Notes: generated by a model not told the origin, from the sequence alone. A stretch of DNA of 64,000 bases from Phytophthora colocasiae (GCA_018806915.1 JAGKQI010000020.1:372001-436000), one strand, 5' to 3'; shown: positions 45,222-57,304, numbered from the stretch's first letter. Made by a program: numbers and translations.

Positions 45222-47531
45222 TTACAGAACGGGAGCAGCCGTGGCTTCCACAACGGGGGCAGCAACCACATCCGACGTAATATCAGCTGGCACGTTCAGC
45301 AGTCCGCGGCCGTCGTTGATGCTCTTGAAGAAGTCCCCGAACACCAGTGAGATGATAGCCATCAGCTTCATCAGAATGTTAAGGGCCGGGCCGGAGGTAT
45401 CCTTCAGCGGGTCACCCACGGTGTCTCCGATGACAGCAGCCTTGTGGATGGCGCTACCCTTGCCCTGCACGATCAACTTGCCCTCCTTGTCCTCGATCGA
45501 CACGCAGCCCTTCTCCACGAACTTCTTCGCGTTATCCCAGGCGCCACCTGTGTTCGACTGCGAGATAGCGAGCTGCACACCCGAAGTCAGACTACCAACA
45601 AGCACACCAGACACGGCGTGTACACCGAAGAAGGTACCGGCAATGATAGGCGACAGCATCACAAGAAGTCCAGGCGGGATCATCTCACGCAGAGAAGCGT
45701 CCGTGGAGATCTTGATGCAACGAGCGTGGTCCGGAGGACCGTGGCCGGGCAGACCCTCAAGAAGACCAGGGATCGTGGCGAACTGGTGCTTGACTTCCTT
45801 AACCATCTCCATGGCAGCAGTGCCGACCGACTTCATCGTCAGGGCAGTGAACCAGTACGGCAGCATAGCACCCATGAACAGACCAGCGAACGTGATAGGC
45901 GACAGGATGTTGATCGATGTCTCCTCAATACGGGTCACGAAGCCACCGAACAGGGCCAGCGACACAAGAGCAGCCGAACCAATGGCGAAACCCTTGCCAA
46001 TAGCAGCTGTCGTGTTACCGGCAGCGTCAAGAGCATCGGTCTTGTCACGAACCTCAGCGGGCAGCTCGGCCATCTCGGCAATACCACCAGCATTGTCACA
46101 GATAGGGCCGTACACATCAATGGCCAGGCAAGTGGCGAGCGTACCCAGGAAGCCAAGAGCAGCAAGAGCAACACCGTACATGCCGGCCGTCGAAAACCCG
46201 ACGTACACAGCCAGGGAAATAATCGTGATCGGGATGATAGCCGACTTGTAGCCAAGAGCAAGACCGTAGATAATGTTGGTAGCAGCACCAGTCTCGCAAG
46301 CCTGGGCAACTTCACGAACGGGCTTGTAGCTGTGCGAGGTAAAGTACTCGGTCACGAAGCCAACGATGCAACCGCCCCACAGGCCGACGGCAACGCAGTA
46401 GAAGGCGCGGATGGGGGTCACGTGGTACGAACCACCGATCGTGAAGTTCGACGGCAGCAGCCACAGAGCAACGGGGACGATCAAAATAGTCATGAGCAGG
46501 GTGGAGCCGAATAGCTGCACCTTCAGCACAGTCTCGACGTCCTTTTCCTTCTTGACAGGCCACACGTGGGTGGCAAGGAAACTGATAATGGCAGACACAA
46601 AGATACCTGTAGCCGTGATCACCAGCGGGAACAGGACAGCAGGCCAACCGGCACCAATGATCTCAGGGCTCTGCGTCGAGATCACAAGGCAAGCGCACGT
46701 CGACTCGGCAAGCGAACCGAAAAGGTCCGATCCCATACCGGCAACGTCACCAACGTTGTCACCGACATTGTCAGCAATAGTAGCAGGGTTACGCGGGTCA
46801 TCCTCAGGGATGTTCTCCACAACCTTGCCAGCAAGATCAGCACCGACGTCAGCAGCCTTGGTGTAGATACCACCACCCACACGACCGAACATAGCAATTG
46901 AGGAACCACCAAGACCGTAGCCCGAGATAGCCTCGAAAAGCTTCTTGTAGTCGGTCGACAGAGGGTACTGTGTCTCGAAAGCCTTGATCAGGATGAACAG
47001 CACCAGCATAGCCATGGAGCTCAGTCCAAAGCCCATGACAGCACCAGCACGGAAAGCCGTGTTGAAAGCATCGCGCCAGCCGCGAGCTCCTTCCTTCATG
47101 GCCGAGACCGTGGTACGAGCGTTCGAGTAGACAGCAACCATCATACCCATGTAGCCAGCAGCCATCGAGGTGAGACCACCGACGGCGAAGGCCGTGGCGT
47201 TCAACGTGCCGAAGAGCCAGTCGAACTGCTTGCCGTCCTTGTTGACGAACGACGTGAGCACGAGCACCACAGCACCGAAGACGATGATGAAAGCGAAGCA
47301 CAGCGTGTACTCAGCCAGAAGGAAGGCGCGAGCACCTTCCTGAATGGCGCAGAAGATCTCAAAGAGACGGTCGGCCGTCTGGTGACGAACCTCCGAGGCC
47401 AGCAGCGCATAGCCATCGCCGCGGCGGGTCACCTTAACCTTGGACACTTCCCAGAACAGGTAGGCCGCGAACAGGATGCCGAAGACACCCGAGGTCACAA
47501 TGTAGGCGTAGGCTTCGAAAGCTTCCGCCAT
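45222..47531 (-). CDS. Membrane H+-translocating pyrophosphatase, K+-dependent type
   Basis: Hydrolyses pyrophosphate and pumps protons into vacuole-like compartments. It is one exon of 769 residues, the normal length, with about 16 hydrophobic segments. Motifs seen: DVGADLAGKVVENIPEDDPR (substrate-binding), NPATIADNVGDNVGDVAGMG with repeated Asp for Mg-PPi, and GNTTAAIGKGFAIGSAALVS, in which Ala (not Lys) after GNTTA marks the K+-dependent type I class. A late block (GDTVGDPLKDTSGPALNIL) completes the active site. The ATG at 47531 (MAEAFEAYAYIVTSG) is chosen; an upstream GTG in frame is not needed. Codon use is highly biased, giving long antisense open frames on the plus strand that are not genes. 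Confidence 0.97.
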   Translation of the reverse strand: MAEAFEAYAYIVTSGVFGILFAAYLFWEVSKVKVTRRGDGYALLASEVRHQTADRLFEIFCAIQEGARAFLLAEYTLCFAFIIVFGAVVLVLTSFVNKDGKQFDWLFGTLNATAFAVGGLTSMAAGYMGMMVAVYSNARTTVSAMKEGARGWRDAFNTAFRAGAVMGFGLSSMAMLVLFILIKAFETQYPLSTDYKKLFEAISGYGLGGSSIAMFGRVGGGIYTKAADVGADLAGKVVENIPEDDPRNPATIADNVGDNVGDVAGMGSDLFGSLAESTCACLVISTQSPEIIGAGWPAVLFPLVITATGIFVSAIISFLATHVWPVKKEKDVETVLKVQLFGSTLLMTILIVPVALWLLPSNFTIGGSYHVTPIRAFYCVAVGLWGGCIVGFVTEYFTSHSYKPVREVAQACETGAATNIIYGLALGYKSAIIPITIISLAVYVGFSTAGMYGVALAALGFLGTLATCLAIDVYGPICDNAGGIAEMAELPAEVRDKTDALDAAGNTTAAIGKGFAIGSAALVSLALFGGFVTRIEETSINILSPITFAGLFMGAMLPYWFTALTMKSVGTAAMEMVKEVKHQFATIPGLLEGLPGHGPPDHARCIKISTDASLREMIPPGLLVMLSPIIAGTFFGVHAVSGVLVGSLTSGVQLAISQSNTGGAWDNAKKFVEKGCVSIEDKEGKLIVQGKGSAIHKAAVIGDTVGDPLKDTSGPALNILMKLMAIISLVFGDFFKSINDGRGLLNVPADITSDVVAAPVVEATAAPVL

Positions 47532-47568
47532 GGTCACTGCCGAAGAAAATCACTCCTACAACAAAGAC

Positions 47569-47585
47569 GCAAAACTGGAAATGGG
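47569..47585 (-). promoter_or_regulatory. INR-FPR-like promoter of the H+-pyrophosphatase
   Basis: On the minus strand the sequence CCCATTTCCAGTTTTGC (47585 down to 47569) resembles an oomycete initiator followed by a CAnTTTT-type flanking region. It sits about 40 bp before the ATG at 47531, matching the short 5' leaders of other genes in this window. Confidence 0.5.
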
Positions 47586-49753
47586 GTCGCCCTTGGGGGA
47601 GGGCACGCGCCAAAAAGATTCGAGAACGAAGGGCCAGCAAGCGAAGATCCAAACACTTGCGCTCTCTATGAGGTATACAATTCCGCCGTGGTTGCTGTTT
47701 CCCCTTGGCATCTGATTCGATCAGTCTCGGTTATGCAAAGATTTGATGCCCATCAGTCGAGAAATGGGCAAGTTTGGATACGCTGGAATGGGCACCGATA
47801 AGTATATGAGGATTTGTATGGTCCAAGTTGAAGCAGCCCGCCTCATTGATGCCGTGGTTAGTGCTGCTCGATGACTGCAACGCTCGACAGTTTACGATTA
47901 CAAAACACGGCATCGCTGGGCAACATCCACCGAAAACCATGCATTGCTGCAGCGTAGAGTCTACGCCGATATTACGGCGCTCGTGGAGGCTCTGATTCGG
48001 ATCAAATAGGATACGTGTTCCAATAGAGGAGTCCGCACAAATTGCACTGCAATAGAAGGCCGACGTCGGTATTTTTATCGCTCATGATTCAAACAGGCGA
48101 AAGTCATTTGCGGGACGATTGCTGGCGCAGCATAGCGCGGCAGACCACACAACAGAATGGTACCTAAAACATTTGAACGTCAGTTATGATATCCACTACG
48201 ACACCAAATTGTAACACTGGCACTGGCGGCGCCATCAGATTGTGGTTCGTTGACAATGTCAATTTGACACAGCGGGATATTCAATTGATGTTGCCACGAC
48301 GAACTCTTTGCGTCTTCCACGCCGTTTCGCTGCACGACGCGCACCGAGAAGATCGACGGCTCGAGATCGGTAGATGCGATCCACATGACGAGCAGCAGCG
48401 CAACATGTAAACTGTGCAGGTCTGTGGACGGCGGCGGAAAGTCATGGCACCAAGCGTTTGGTGTTGGATTCGTCGTCCTCTGAAAATGGGTCAAATGGTC
48501 CGTCCGTGCGCGACTCAGAAATGATAAAACCTCGACATCATGGCATAAAACCTTGTGACAGCCAAGGTTATTTGATAAAACCTCAGGTAGAATTGGGTCG
48601 GTATCTTTTCGGTTGCTTCAACCTCGTGGAACAGGCGACATGCGACAGCGTCACTGCACTCCAATTGCTGCTACCAGTAGTGCGTACTAGTACACTGTAC
48701 AGTACATGTATATTGCGCGCCACTCGCATTCGATCTCTGCCTTCATGTTGCCTCGATCGTCTTGCAGGTTGCACTGCTGGTAAACTGACTTTTGGGGCCG
48801 CAAAGCATAGATACGCGTCTGCTCCGTAGGCAGCTGCAGTTCGTCAAAAGCGTGGGGACCGCGCGGCGCCGCAGGGTTTCTGGCCGATGGAAGCCGCAGA
48901 GACCGGACGGGTGGTGGGTGTCATTCGGAAGCTGTGTACAGTAGGTTATTCCCGTCTGCGCCTCGTGCGTAGCGTTGGGCAGAATAAATGGCTGGTTAAA
49001 ACCCGAATTGGTTATAACCAGGAAAAAACCAGGAAAAAACCAGTCGGATTGGTGCCGAAAACTCTCTGGGCTTATTCTCGCGGCAACAGGAAGTAAAACG
49101 TTCTCGCCTCGGTATCTTCACTGCTTCAATTTGATAGCTTGTGAGTACTGCTCACTGAGCAGCATATATCCTCAATCGAAGGACGTAGCAACAAGTTTCC
49201 GGAATGGATTCTACAGTAGTGCACGTCAAAAGGGGGAGAGCTTCGATCAGTAGCATTAACGTTCTGCGTAGGTTGTGGCCACTTTGTCGACTGCAAGCGC
49301 TCCGACACCGGCAAGTAGTTCTGCTTTACAAACAGTCATCTAGCAGTCTGCTACACAAGCACGAGCGGCTTCCTCATGCGCGTCATACTATCGGTAAAAC
49401 GCCTCCCTTGGAAAGCTTTCAGCTCGAAGAACATCCCTGTGACGATATTGCATCAGTGCCTTCGTACATACCTCACCTCACCATCTACAGTATTTCAAAA
49501 CGGGAAGCAATGGACAAGTATACGCTACAATACACATAGCAACTTGCACACAGCATCACCTTGACAGCGTTATCCAGCATATCCCTCTCAAAGACATCCC
49601 CTTGCTCGGCTGTGAGGGCCATCCATCACGGTCGCAGGGTCCACTGCACTGCGGCCCACAGGGATCGCACAATGTGCGTGTCGGTCCGCTCCCGTACTGA
49701 TTGCTTGGCGGCGCCACGCACGAGTAGCGTTGGCAAAATGGCTGCCATTTACT

Positions 49754-49781
49754 GCCATTTATGGTTTTAACCATAAATGGC
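49754..49781. repeat. 28-bp palindrome
   Basis: 12-bp arms GCCATTTATGGT and ACCATAAATGGC surround a TTTA centre. Copies of GCCATTTA lie just upstream (49742), and GGTTATAACC plus two GCCGAAAAC motifs follow within 60 bp. This looks like the subterminal part of a DNA transposon end. Confidence 0.7.
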
Positions 49782-49908
49782 AAGTTTTCGGCTGGTTATA
49801 ACCATTTCTGCCGAAAACTGCCGAAAACGAATTAGGCCGCTGCACCCAGCAAATTAGCGCGGGCTGGATACATGCAGGGAGCAGCCTCGTGCAGAGAGAC
49901 CAAGAATC

Positions 49909-50121
49909 TCAAGCGCCGCGCCGGAAGACGAAGGCACATGACTCATATGGCTGGCAGCTACATGCGATACTAGGAAGTGCATTACCTTCCTCGACACAAA
50001 GACGACCATTCCTTATGTCGACGTCGCAGTTCTTGCACCTAACGTCAGGGTAAACCTTGCCAGGACCTTTCGCTACGATGGTGTCGTAAAGTCTCCATAC
50101 TGACTTTTGCGGTCGAGCCAT
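49909..50121 (-). pseudogene. BED-type zinc-finger fragment (hAT-transposase-like remnant)
   Basis: From the ATG at 50121 the frame reads MARPQKSVWRLYDTIVAKGP and then VYPDVRCKNCDVDIRNGRL, which has the aromatic and C-x2-C half of a BED finger as found at the start of hAT-family transposases. The His part that should complete the finger is absent or altered (ACSCQPYESC), and the frame stops after 70 codons. No other hAT domain was recognised nearby. It is probably a decayed element end. Confidence 0.45.
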
Positions 50122-50724
50122 GGTGTGGAGTCCACACTGTGGACTGGAACAAGTGCTCTTCTGAGAGATGGAAGTCCGGGCCTCATCATTTCGCCCTAGT
50201 GGGCCGTCGTCGGTCATGACCTCCGCAATGACTGGCCTCCTAAAAGATGGTCGCTGCGAGGTAAAGAATAAATAAAACATCGCTATCCTCCGAATTAGGC
50301 CGTTCTATGTTTTCGGCTTGTTGGAATGATGGTTTCGATTCAATTATTGTGCACGTTACCCACACGAATTTGATCTTGGGCAGCATGGCGTGGTGATTGA
50401 AATGTGCTGCCGAGCGATAGTGCTCATGACGGAGTGCCGAGATTGTTAGGAGTCCCCTAATCCAGGTATATGATTGGCTAAGCCAATTTGGCTTAGTGCG
50501 TTGAAGTTGCACTTGGCTATGTCTACAATTTTGAAAAATGGCTACACACGCTACAAGTGCCACCTGGCACTGCACAGCATGCATTTGCTGGTGCTTTGCG
50601 CGCTCTGCACCCAGGTAACCATCTGATGGTAACTTACCATCGGCATGAAGCAGCTTCATACGAAATGAGGGTTGGTTGGCACATGCGCGATTGGCACTAA
50701 AATGCAAGAGGCGAACTAACGAGG

Positions 50725-50733
50725 ATAAATCTA
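50725..50733. repeat. Left 9-bp target-site duplication of the MULE
   Basis: ATAAATCTA, repeated exactly at 57405-57413 on the other side of the element. Confidence 0.95.
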
Positions 50734-50833
50734 GGGAAAATCTATGGAGCTCGAGGTTACGGAGCTCGAGGTACCAAAAAATCATATGTGTTGACCAAAA
50801 TAAAAATAGTCAACACAAATTTTTATTTTATTG
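50734..50833. repeat. MULE left terminal inverted repeat
   Basis: 100 bp. It contains two copies of GGAGCTCGAGGT in direct orientation, one ending in TAC and the other in ACC. It matches the reverse complement of 57305-57404. Confidence 0.93.
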
Positions 50834-51315
50834 CAAATGAATTAATTACCTCATAGCGGTTATTCTAGTGAATATTCTAGCGGTTATTCAATGAGTAGTG
50901 GTTATTCTAAGAGTACTTTGGTGTTTATTATGGATCCATTAGTTAAATGTATGCTGCATCGCATACTCATGAGATGTTTTGCTACTTTTCAGTATTCGGT
51001 TACGAAACCCACATGGCCTCCTGCAGCGGGGCTGCGTAGGTGTGCACGGCACAGAGGAAGTTTAGTTGACTCGTAGAGTCCTGCTTGCAAGGCACTAGCC
51101 TTCGGTTCTATACAAGAACCAAGTAGTCCACTAAATACGGGACTCACAGAGTCAGTGTCCCAATAACAAAGGACTAACACTAACTATGTAAAATGCAAAC
51201 TGATTTTTATTGACTTTATTGCCCTAATCCTAAATGTAACGGATTTAGTATCTAACATACTAAATCCTAATCAAAATGCAACGTGAGGCTCTGAGGCCAT
51301 CTACGTATCTACTCG

Positions 51316-51410
51316 TGTGTGCCACACCATTATGTACCCACATAAATGTATCATGAGTGTCACACACTATTATGTACCCACATAAATGTATCCACGTGTG
51401 TCACACACCA
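51316..51410. repeat. 40-bp tandem repeat, about 2.4 copies, in the MULE 5' region
   Basis: The unit contains TTATGTACCCACATAAATGT flanked by GTGTG(T)CACAC motifs; copies start near 51331 and 51371 with a period of 40 bp. It lies between the left TIR and the transposase, where MULEs often have promoter or transposase-binding sequence. Confidence 0.75.
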
Positions 51411-51551
51411 ACGAGAAACATTCGTGTAACATCCCCGTTACACCTCCTTTTCAATATTTGGTTATGAAACTCACGTGGCCTGTAAAACAAGGCGTGAAAC
51501 CTACATTTGCCTGTGAGTTTTGCTCTTTTCAAGTGCATTCATTATTTGATT

Positions 51552-53660
51552 ATGGCTTCAACACCAACATCGGCACCACCTCCACCAACAACCTCGAGCT
51601 ACATCATTCCGCCACCTCCGGAACAAGTATTTGACTCTTATGAAGAGTCAGAGACTGCCCTTCACGAGTGGAATCGGCGCCAAGTTATTGACGTGACAAA
51701 GGCCCATAACAAGAAAAACAAGGCAAAAGAAATTCGACAACGTGATTTCCAATGCGACCACTACGGAAAAACCAAGAACACACGTCACATCCGAGAGGAA
51801 GATCGAGTTCGTACACAACGGGGAACAAGCAAAATTGGGTGCAAGATGAAGATTCGTATTGAAGCGGTCGATGCGAACAATGTGACCGGAAGTTGGAAAA
51901 TAGTCCATCTTAATGGATCCAACATCTACAACCACCCCGCCTCTCGTGACCCGAGCTTTCACCCCGGTCATCGCCGTCGTGACATGGAACCTTTGACGTC
52001 GTCGGACTTGTCTCACACAGACTTAGTTGCTGCTCAGACAGCTGTCGGTGTGTCACCTCAAGTGGTTGTTGCTACAATTAGAAGTGCTGATCCGGATACA
52101 GCAATTATCGCGAAAGATGTGTCGAACAAGAAAAATTCAAGTCGTCGGGAGGCACTGGCTGACGACACACCGACTGAGTTGCTGCTAAAGAAATTGGAAG
52201 AGCACAACTTTTTTTTAAGGTTGATGTAGACAAAGCAACCTCTAGACTCCGGGCTTTGTTTTGGTCACACCCAGGAATCAAGGAATTACGCTTGGAATTC
52301 TGACGTCATGGTTATGGATTGCACATACAAGACTAATAATTCCGATCTACCACTACTGAACATCATTGCTATGACCAACATGAACACTGTGTTGCCAATT
52401 GCCCAATGTTTTTTACCCGGTGAAAAAGAAGAAGATTTCCTCTGGGCTTTACAACAGTTGAAAGAGATGCTTGAATCATACAATATTTCGAAGCCATCAA
52501 TTATTCTCACCGATCGCGACCAAGCTTGTATGAATGCGCTGGATCAAATGTTTCCTGATGTCCCTGCTCTCGTCTGTCGGTGGCATATGGACCGAAATGT
52601 TCTTGCCAAAACCCGGACAGTTCTTGGCCAACTTGAGAATCCGAACCCTGCTCCTGGACAAGACAAGTACGAGAACACTATTGAGACCAGCGAATTTATG
52701 AATTTGTTCTACAAGGCTGCTGATTCGTCGAATGAGGAAGAGTTTGTAAAGTGCTGCGCGGAAATTCGGTCGTGTAACTCGGAACTTGCAGACTATCTCG
52801 ATCTTCACTGGTGGAAATACAAGACAAAAGTTGTGCGCTGCTGGACTTCGCAATATTTGCATTTCGGCTATCGTGACACGTCTCCAGTCGAAGGTACACA
52901 CTCGAAGTGCAAGAGATGGCTGGAGTCGTCTAAAGGAAATTTGCTGACTGCTTTTGAGAAACTGCTGCCATGGTGGCAAACTTGTATCAAGAACACAAGT
53001 TTAGATATCGAGCGAGATGTTGGGAAAATTTCGCACATCTTACAAGACGAGCGGTACTCGGCGGTAGTAATGTTCATCAGCAGATACGCTTTGAACGAAA
53101 CCGCAAATTTGTGGAAACAGGCTGTGAAAATTGTTACCAAGAAAAGATCGATCGCACCCTGTACTGGTACTTTCCGCCGCACAAATGGAAGACCCTGTGT
53201 GCATGAGATCATCGAGATTGTGAAATCTAATCGACAAAAGAAGCTACAGGTTCAAGACTTCCATGCTCACTGGCTGACTCGTCGTGGCATCGCAGAGGAC
53301 TCGAGAGCAAGAGTGTTAGAACCAGCCCCACTACAATCCAAGAAGTCCAAGAAACGTAAGACAAAATCGCACAAGAAAAATCACGGCAGTTCAGGCACGG
53401 CCAGAGATGCAACTTTCAGCGAGCGTGTCGACCTTAATCATCCAGCGACCCCACCATCTACACAGCCAACATTTACGGAGCTACTCACGTCTACTAACTC
53501 CTTCTTCGAAAATGCCACTGAACCAGTCACTCAACTTCCGCCATTGAGAGTTGCTTTAAACCAAGGCCAAAGCGATGAAGGCAACGAATCAGAGACGTCT
53601 TACTTTCCGGATTACCTGCCACCTCGGGCATGGGGGTACGCTAGCCGTGGGCATTTCTAA
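51552..53660 (+). pseudogene. MULE transposase with frame breaks
   Basis: The N-terminal part (51552-52229) begins MASTPTSAPPPPTT and has a FAR1/WRKY-GCM1-like DNA-binding region (VFDSYEESETALHEWNRRQ, FQCDHYG). The C-terminal part (about 52308-53660) has the MULE catalytic core: VMDCTYKTN (first Asp), IILTDRDQACMNALD (second Asp), and TSPVEGTHSKCKRW (catalytic Glu). A SWIM-like C-x-C...C-x-H remnant (APCTGT...PCVHEI) follows. The frame breaks in a T8 run near 52210 and again near 52295, where a second single-base shift is required to resume the core. No intron fits. The protein is therefore probably inactive from this copy. Confidence 0.85.
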
Positions 53661-54850
53661 GAGTTACGGAAGAATTTACAGAAAGAAAGACTTTGCTGTA
53701 AAGTTTCGCAAATATATGACATTGCATTACGAATTTGTTCTTTTGTTTGAAGGAAAGCTAAGAATCGCATTGTCTATTTGTGCTTACGCTACTGTTTGTT
53801 CAACGTCTCCACTTACAGTAGTCTCCTCTCGTTTATTTGCCATTTCTTTCAGATTGCCAATAGTTGTAGTTAATCTCCGTGAACCAAGGTGGGTAATGTT
53901 TAGTTTTTATTGCAAATAAAAGCAAAAAACTACTACAGGTAGCCAGCCTTATAGCGCACACAGCCGAAGCTTAGCGAATAACTCACACTACAATGGATTA
54001 TACTCAAATAAGTACAGTCGGCGATGTTGATGCACAGTTCACAGTTCTTCGGCCCCGTGCTCACCTATCCAAAGCAATCCGATAATTCAAAAGTATCGTC
54101 AACAGCCCTAATTAGCCTTGCAAGCAACCGAGAAATGATCCTGTGAGTTGTTTACAAAACTGACTGTGATAAAAATACTTCTTCGCGCTACAGTATTATA
54201 CGTTTTAATGGAGTTCACGTACAACAGCGACATACTAAGCTTCATCTGGTTTGCCCAATTCTCCGAATTAAATATCGTATTAACCCTTTGACAATAACTG
54301 TCGGATTTAATTCATTTGCACTAATCGACGAGTTCCCAACCTCGGTCCCAAATGACATCAGCCAATCGGCGTGGCATTCCCAATACACTTGAAATAACTA
54401 TGCTGATATTATCGGCTCCAAAATGCAAAAACCTTGCGAGGTTTTTTCCTCGATCCGCCACAGCGGTTCATTCTCCCCTCCTCCGATATCAGCGCTTTAG
54501 CAGAGAGGGAGAGCGACACGAAGAGCTCCAATGGACCACAGCATTGGCCTGCAGACCCCAGCGGACGTGTCATCACATAAAGCAAGTCACGCTGCCCCTC
54601 CTGTGGGAGTTAGCGCTCGCAACTTCTAAAACCCGGCAGGGATGGCGGAATGCTGCCCGTTTTGCGTGCTGGCAGCGTCCCTAGATGCTTTTGACTGGGG
54701 TTTTTGCTGATATAGGGTGCGTGAGTGGTTGTGCTGTGTGGTAGACTATTTATTGACCTTGTTTGTGGACGCTCACCGCGAGGCTGTTGTATGTATGCTG
54801 TGTTTGCTGTCATTTAGATATGTAAGCGTACCATTACAACGTTAAAGTGA
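53661..54850. other. MULE interior without recognised gene
   Basis: About 1.2 kb between the transposase and the Crypton-like remnant. It is A/T-rich to about 54300; no supported gene, only chance frames. Confidence 0.4.
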
Positions 54851-54865
54851 ATGCATGACCTGAGC

Positions 54866-56969
54866 CTACAATTCCAAGTCTTTCTGCTTCCATATATGCG
54901 TGTCAGGTGTGCACAGGTCGATGATACCGTTGCTTGCTCTACGAGTGATGTACGCGGAGCACAGCGCATTAAACTCCGGTCGATGCTCAAGTCTCAGCTT
55001 CCTCCAGCGTTTTCGCAAAGATCCGGCTGTCTTCGACGTGTTTTTCCCATCGATTTGGCTCAGCTTCGCATTGGTTTTCTGGTCCAACTCTTCTGCCAGC
55101 GTCCAGAGGGTCTGCTTCCACATTCGGTAAGATACGCCGTTGCGTTCTACAGGCGATGCAGGTATGTTCACGTCGCGACCTCCGGCGATTATCATTATGT
55201 TAATGCATGCCTTCAGATCGGCGCGCACAAATTGTTGTTTCTTCTGCGTCGCAGTATGCCACAGCTCCATCGTGTACCAGTTGAAGAAGCAACCAGCTAA
55301 CGTGTGAGCTTCCACAACGACGTCATTCTGCCCTGGGGCAACTGGGGTGCTAACATTAGAAGAACCGCAAGTGCATGGTGACGGCTGTGGTGCGTTACTT
55401 GTCTGCGTTTCATGCATAGCAACAAGCTTATGCAGCGTTTGCTGCATCGTCCCGATGGATACCAGCATTTGAGTTATCGCCGCACCAAGAGCCGCTGTGT
55501 CACCGCCACTACGATTTCCAAGCTGGGCGTGATTCTCTGTCTCCCACAGCACCCGCAATTGACGACCCCATTGGATACAAGACTCTGAGTGTCAATCGAG
55601 CACCCAGCGTTGAGTTGGTGACATCTAGAGCTTCATGAAAAACAGTATAGGTAGTGCGACGTGAAGCCAGACACGCTCTGCTCTTCCTCCACTGCTGCTG
55701 CGACTTCCTCGAGATGTATGAGCAGCGCTGCCATTGCAGCAGCATCAAGACAGCACCATCAACGTTGAGGTTTACGTCAGCGAAGCCAGACACGTTCTTG
55801 AACAGCTGGGCCCGCAGTGCTGGCAGCCGAGCGTACTCGAGATCAGGCAGTTGCGCCTTCAACGACACAATCGACGGCGTGATGCAAGGTAGATGCGGAT
55901 CCTGGTACCCAGCGAGGCACCTTACCAACGCTTTGGTCCTCTCGTGTGGTGGTGCCGACGTAAGCGAACGCCTTGGTTGCGAGTCCAACAGCCATGCCCT
56001 CTTGTCGAGATCCACTGGATCGCGAGTTTCGGCAAGCATTCGCGTAGAGCAGCAGCACCTCGTCTCAAGGAGTGACTGCTTAGCCCGGGTGTGAGTTTAG
56101 AAGGCAGTGGGGCAGCGGATTTTGAGAAGACGCTCCGTGATCAACGCGATGATGTCGTTGATGTAGCTACCTTGGTCTTCCTCTTATGCGTTTGGCTGCG
56201 GGCTCCTTTGAGTCCTGCTTTTCTTCAAGACTCTCCCAATACAGAATCGCTTCGTCTTGACTGTACGTCTTTTCTCCAGGCAAATCTGACGCAGCCGCGT
56301 GCGGTACCAATGGAAACACATAACTTGAAGGCTCGGAAGCTCCAACAAAAAGCATACCAAGTGCATGTAGCATGCACTGCTCCCAATGCACTGCAGCTTT
56401 GTAGATCGAAATGCCTTGCACTACCGACGTCTTGATTCTTGATATACGCATGAACAGCTCTCCCGACGCAGACATAGAGAGTTGAGTCTTTCTAGCAAAG
56501 CATGTATCAATGGCACGACCGAAGGTGTGCCACATCAGTATTAGTACCGCAGCATCATGTAGACTCTTGTAGCCATTTCAACCCCTAATACTAGTTTCTT
56601 GTACAAGCAGACGCAAATCGCCTAGCGTGCAGCCAGGGGGCCTCTCCTGTTCGCACACCGGTTAGTAAATTCCGCTCTTCAATAGCAGCAGCCATTTTAT
56701 CCCGAATTTTCCAATTCGCTTGCTGTCTGACATAAACTGCGGATACCGCTCTCGTAACAGGTTGACCACCTGCGACATATAATAACAGCGGTTGCCTTGG
56801 CGAGGTGGCTACCGCGAGAGCTTTGTTTGGTTTGCAGGAAAATGGAAAAGGCAGTTAGCAATGAGTAAAAGTTTTGGCTAGGTAGAGCATCAGAACCCGA
56901 GAGAGACTTCGCTATGCTAGCGATGGAGTTCTCATCCATGTTTTCAGTGATAGAAACTCTCCAAAGCAT
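54866..56969 (-). pseudogene. Crypton-like tyrosine recombinase remnant, inside the MULE
   Basis: Read from 56969 down to 54866 in several frames. Blocks in order: an N-terminal helical stretch (56969-56697), then MWHTFGRAIDTCFARKTQLS and LHALGMLFVGASEPSSYVFP (56535-56167), then a segment split between two frames containing TKAFAYVGTTTREDQSV and DLEYARLPALRAQLFKNVSG (56058-55570). The C-terminal part follows: FVRADLKACINIMIIAGGRD, LRKRWRKLRLEHRPEF and IDLCTPDTHIW (55558-54866). This order resembles oomycete Crypton YR proteins with their usual C-terminal domain. Stops and frame changes occur between blocks, and no complete R-H-R-Y catalytic set could be traced. Family assignment is from memory of oomycete repeat proteins and needs a profile search. 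Confidence 0.6.
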
Positions 56970-57304
56970 TTCATTGCTGCTGCTTCTTGCCCTGCCGTTC
57001 CTTGCGGGACATCGAGCCCTCTCGCACTGCGCTGCATCTTTTTGAATGGCGGGGGGCGTGGGGTGAATTTGGGAGAGTCGTAGTTATTCTAATAATGCAC
57101 ATTTTGACTTGATATTTGTATGTACCATTATTGGGTAATGCGCAGATTTTCCCAAGATAATTGGGAACACCTTAGGAATTTTTATGGATGGCCTGTGATT
57201 GGTCAAAACAAACTTTGGCCAGATTTGATTGGTGAGTTCCGTCTCGAATTCGAAAGGGTTAGGAAAGGGGTCTTCCTGTGTTTGGAAAATAATTGCTTAT
57301 CCTA

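Larger units (their letters stand above)
47532..50724. other. Repeat-rich intergenic region with hAT-like remnant
   Basis: About 3.2 kb with no intact gene. It contains short repeated motifs GGTTATAACC, GGTTAAAACC, and GCCGAAAAC (around 48990-49080 and 49750-49830), a 28-bp palindrome (49754-49781), a BED-finger fragment (listed), and a TAAGCCAATTTGGCTTA palindrome near 50485. The small ORFs look like chance frames. It probably consists of decayed DNA transposons. Confidence 0.4.

Noticed and set aside
45241..46514. Two long plus-strand frames (336 and 356 codons) antisense to the pyrophosphatase
   Set aside because: Codon-bias shadows of a highly expressed gene; no domain seen.
50240..50785. 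181-codon minus-strand frame overlapping the MULE left end
   Set aside because: It crosses the TIR boundary into unrelated flanking DNA and has no recognisable domain or bias.
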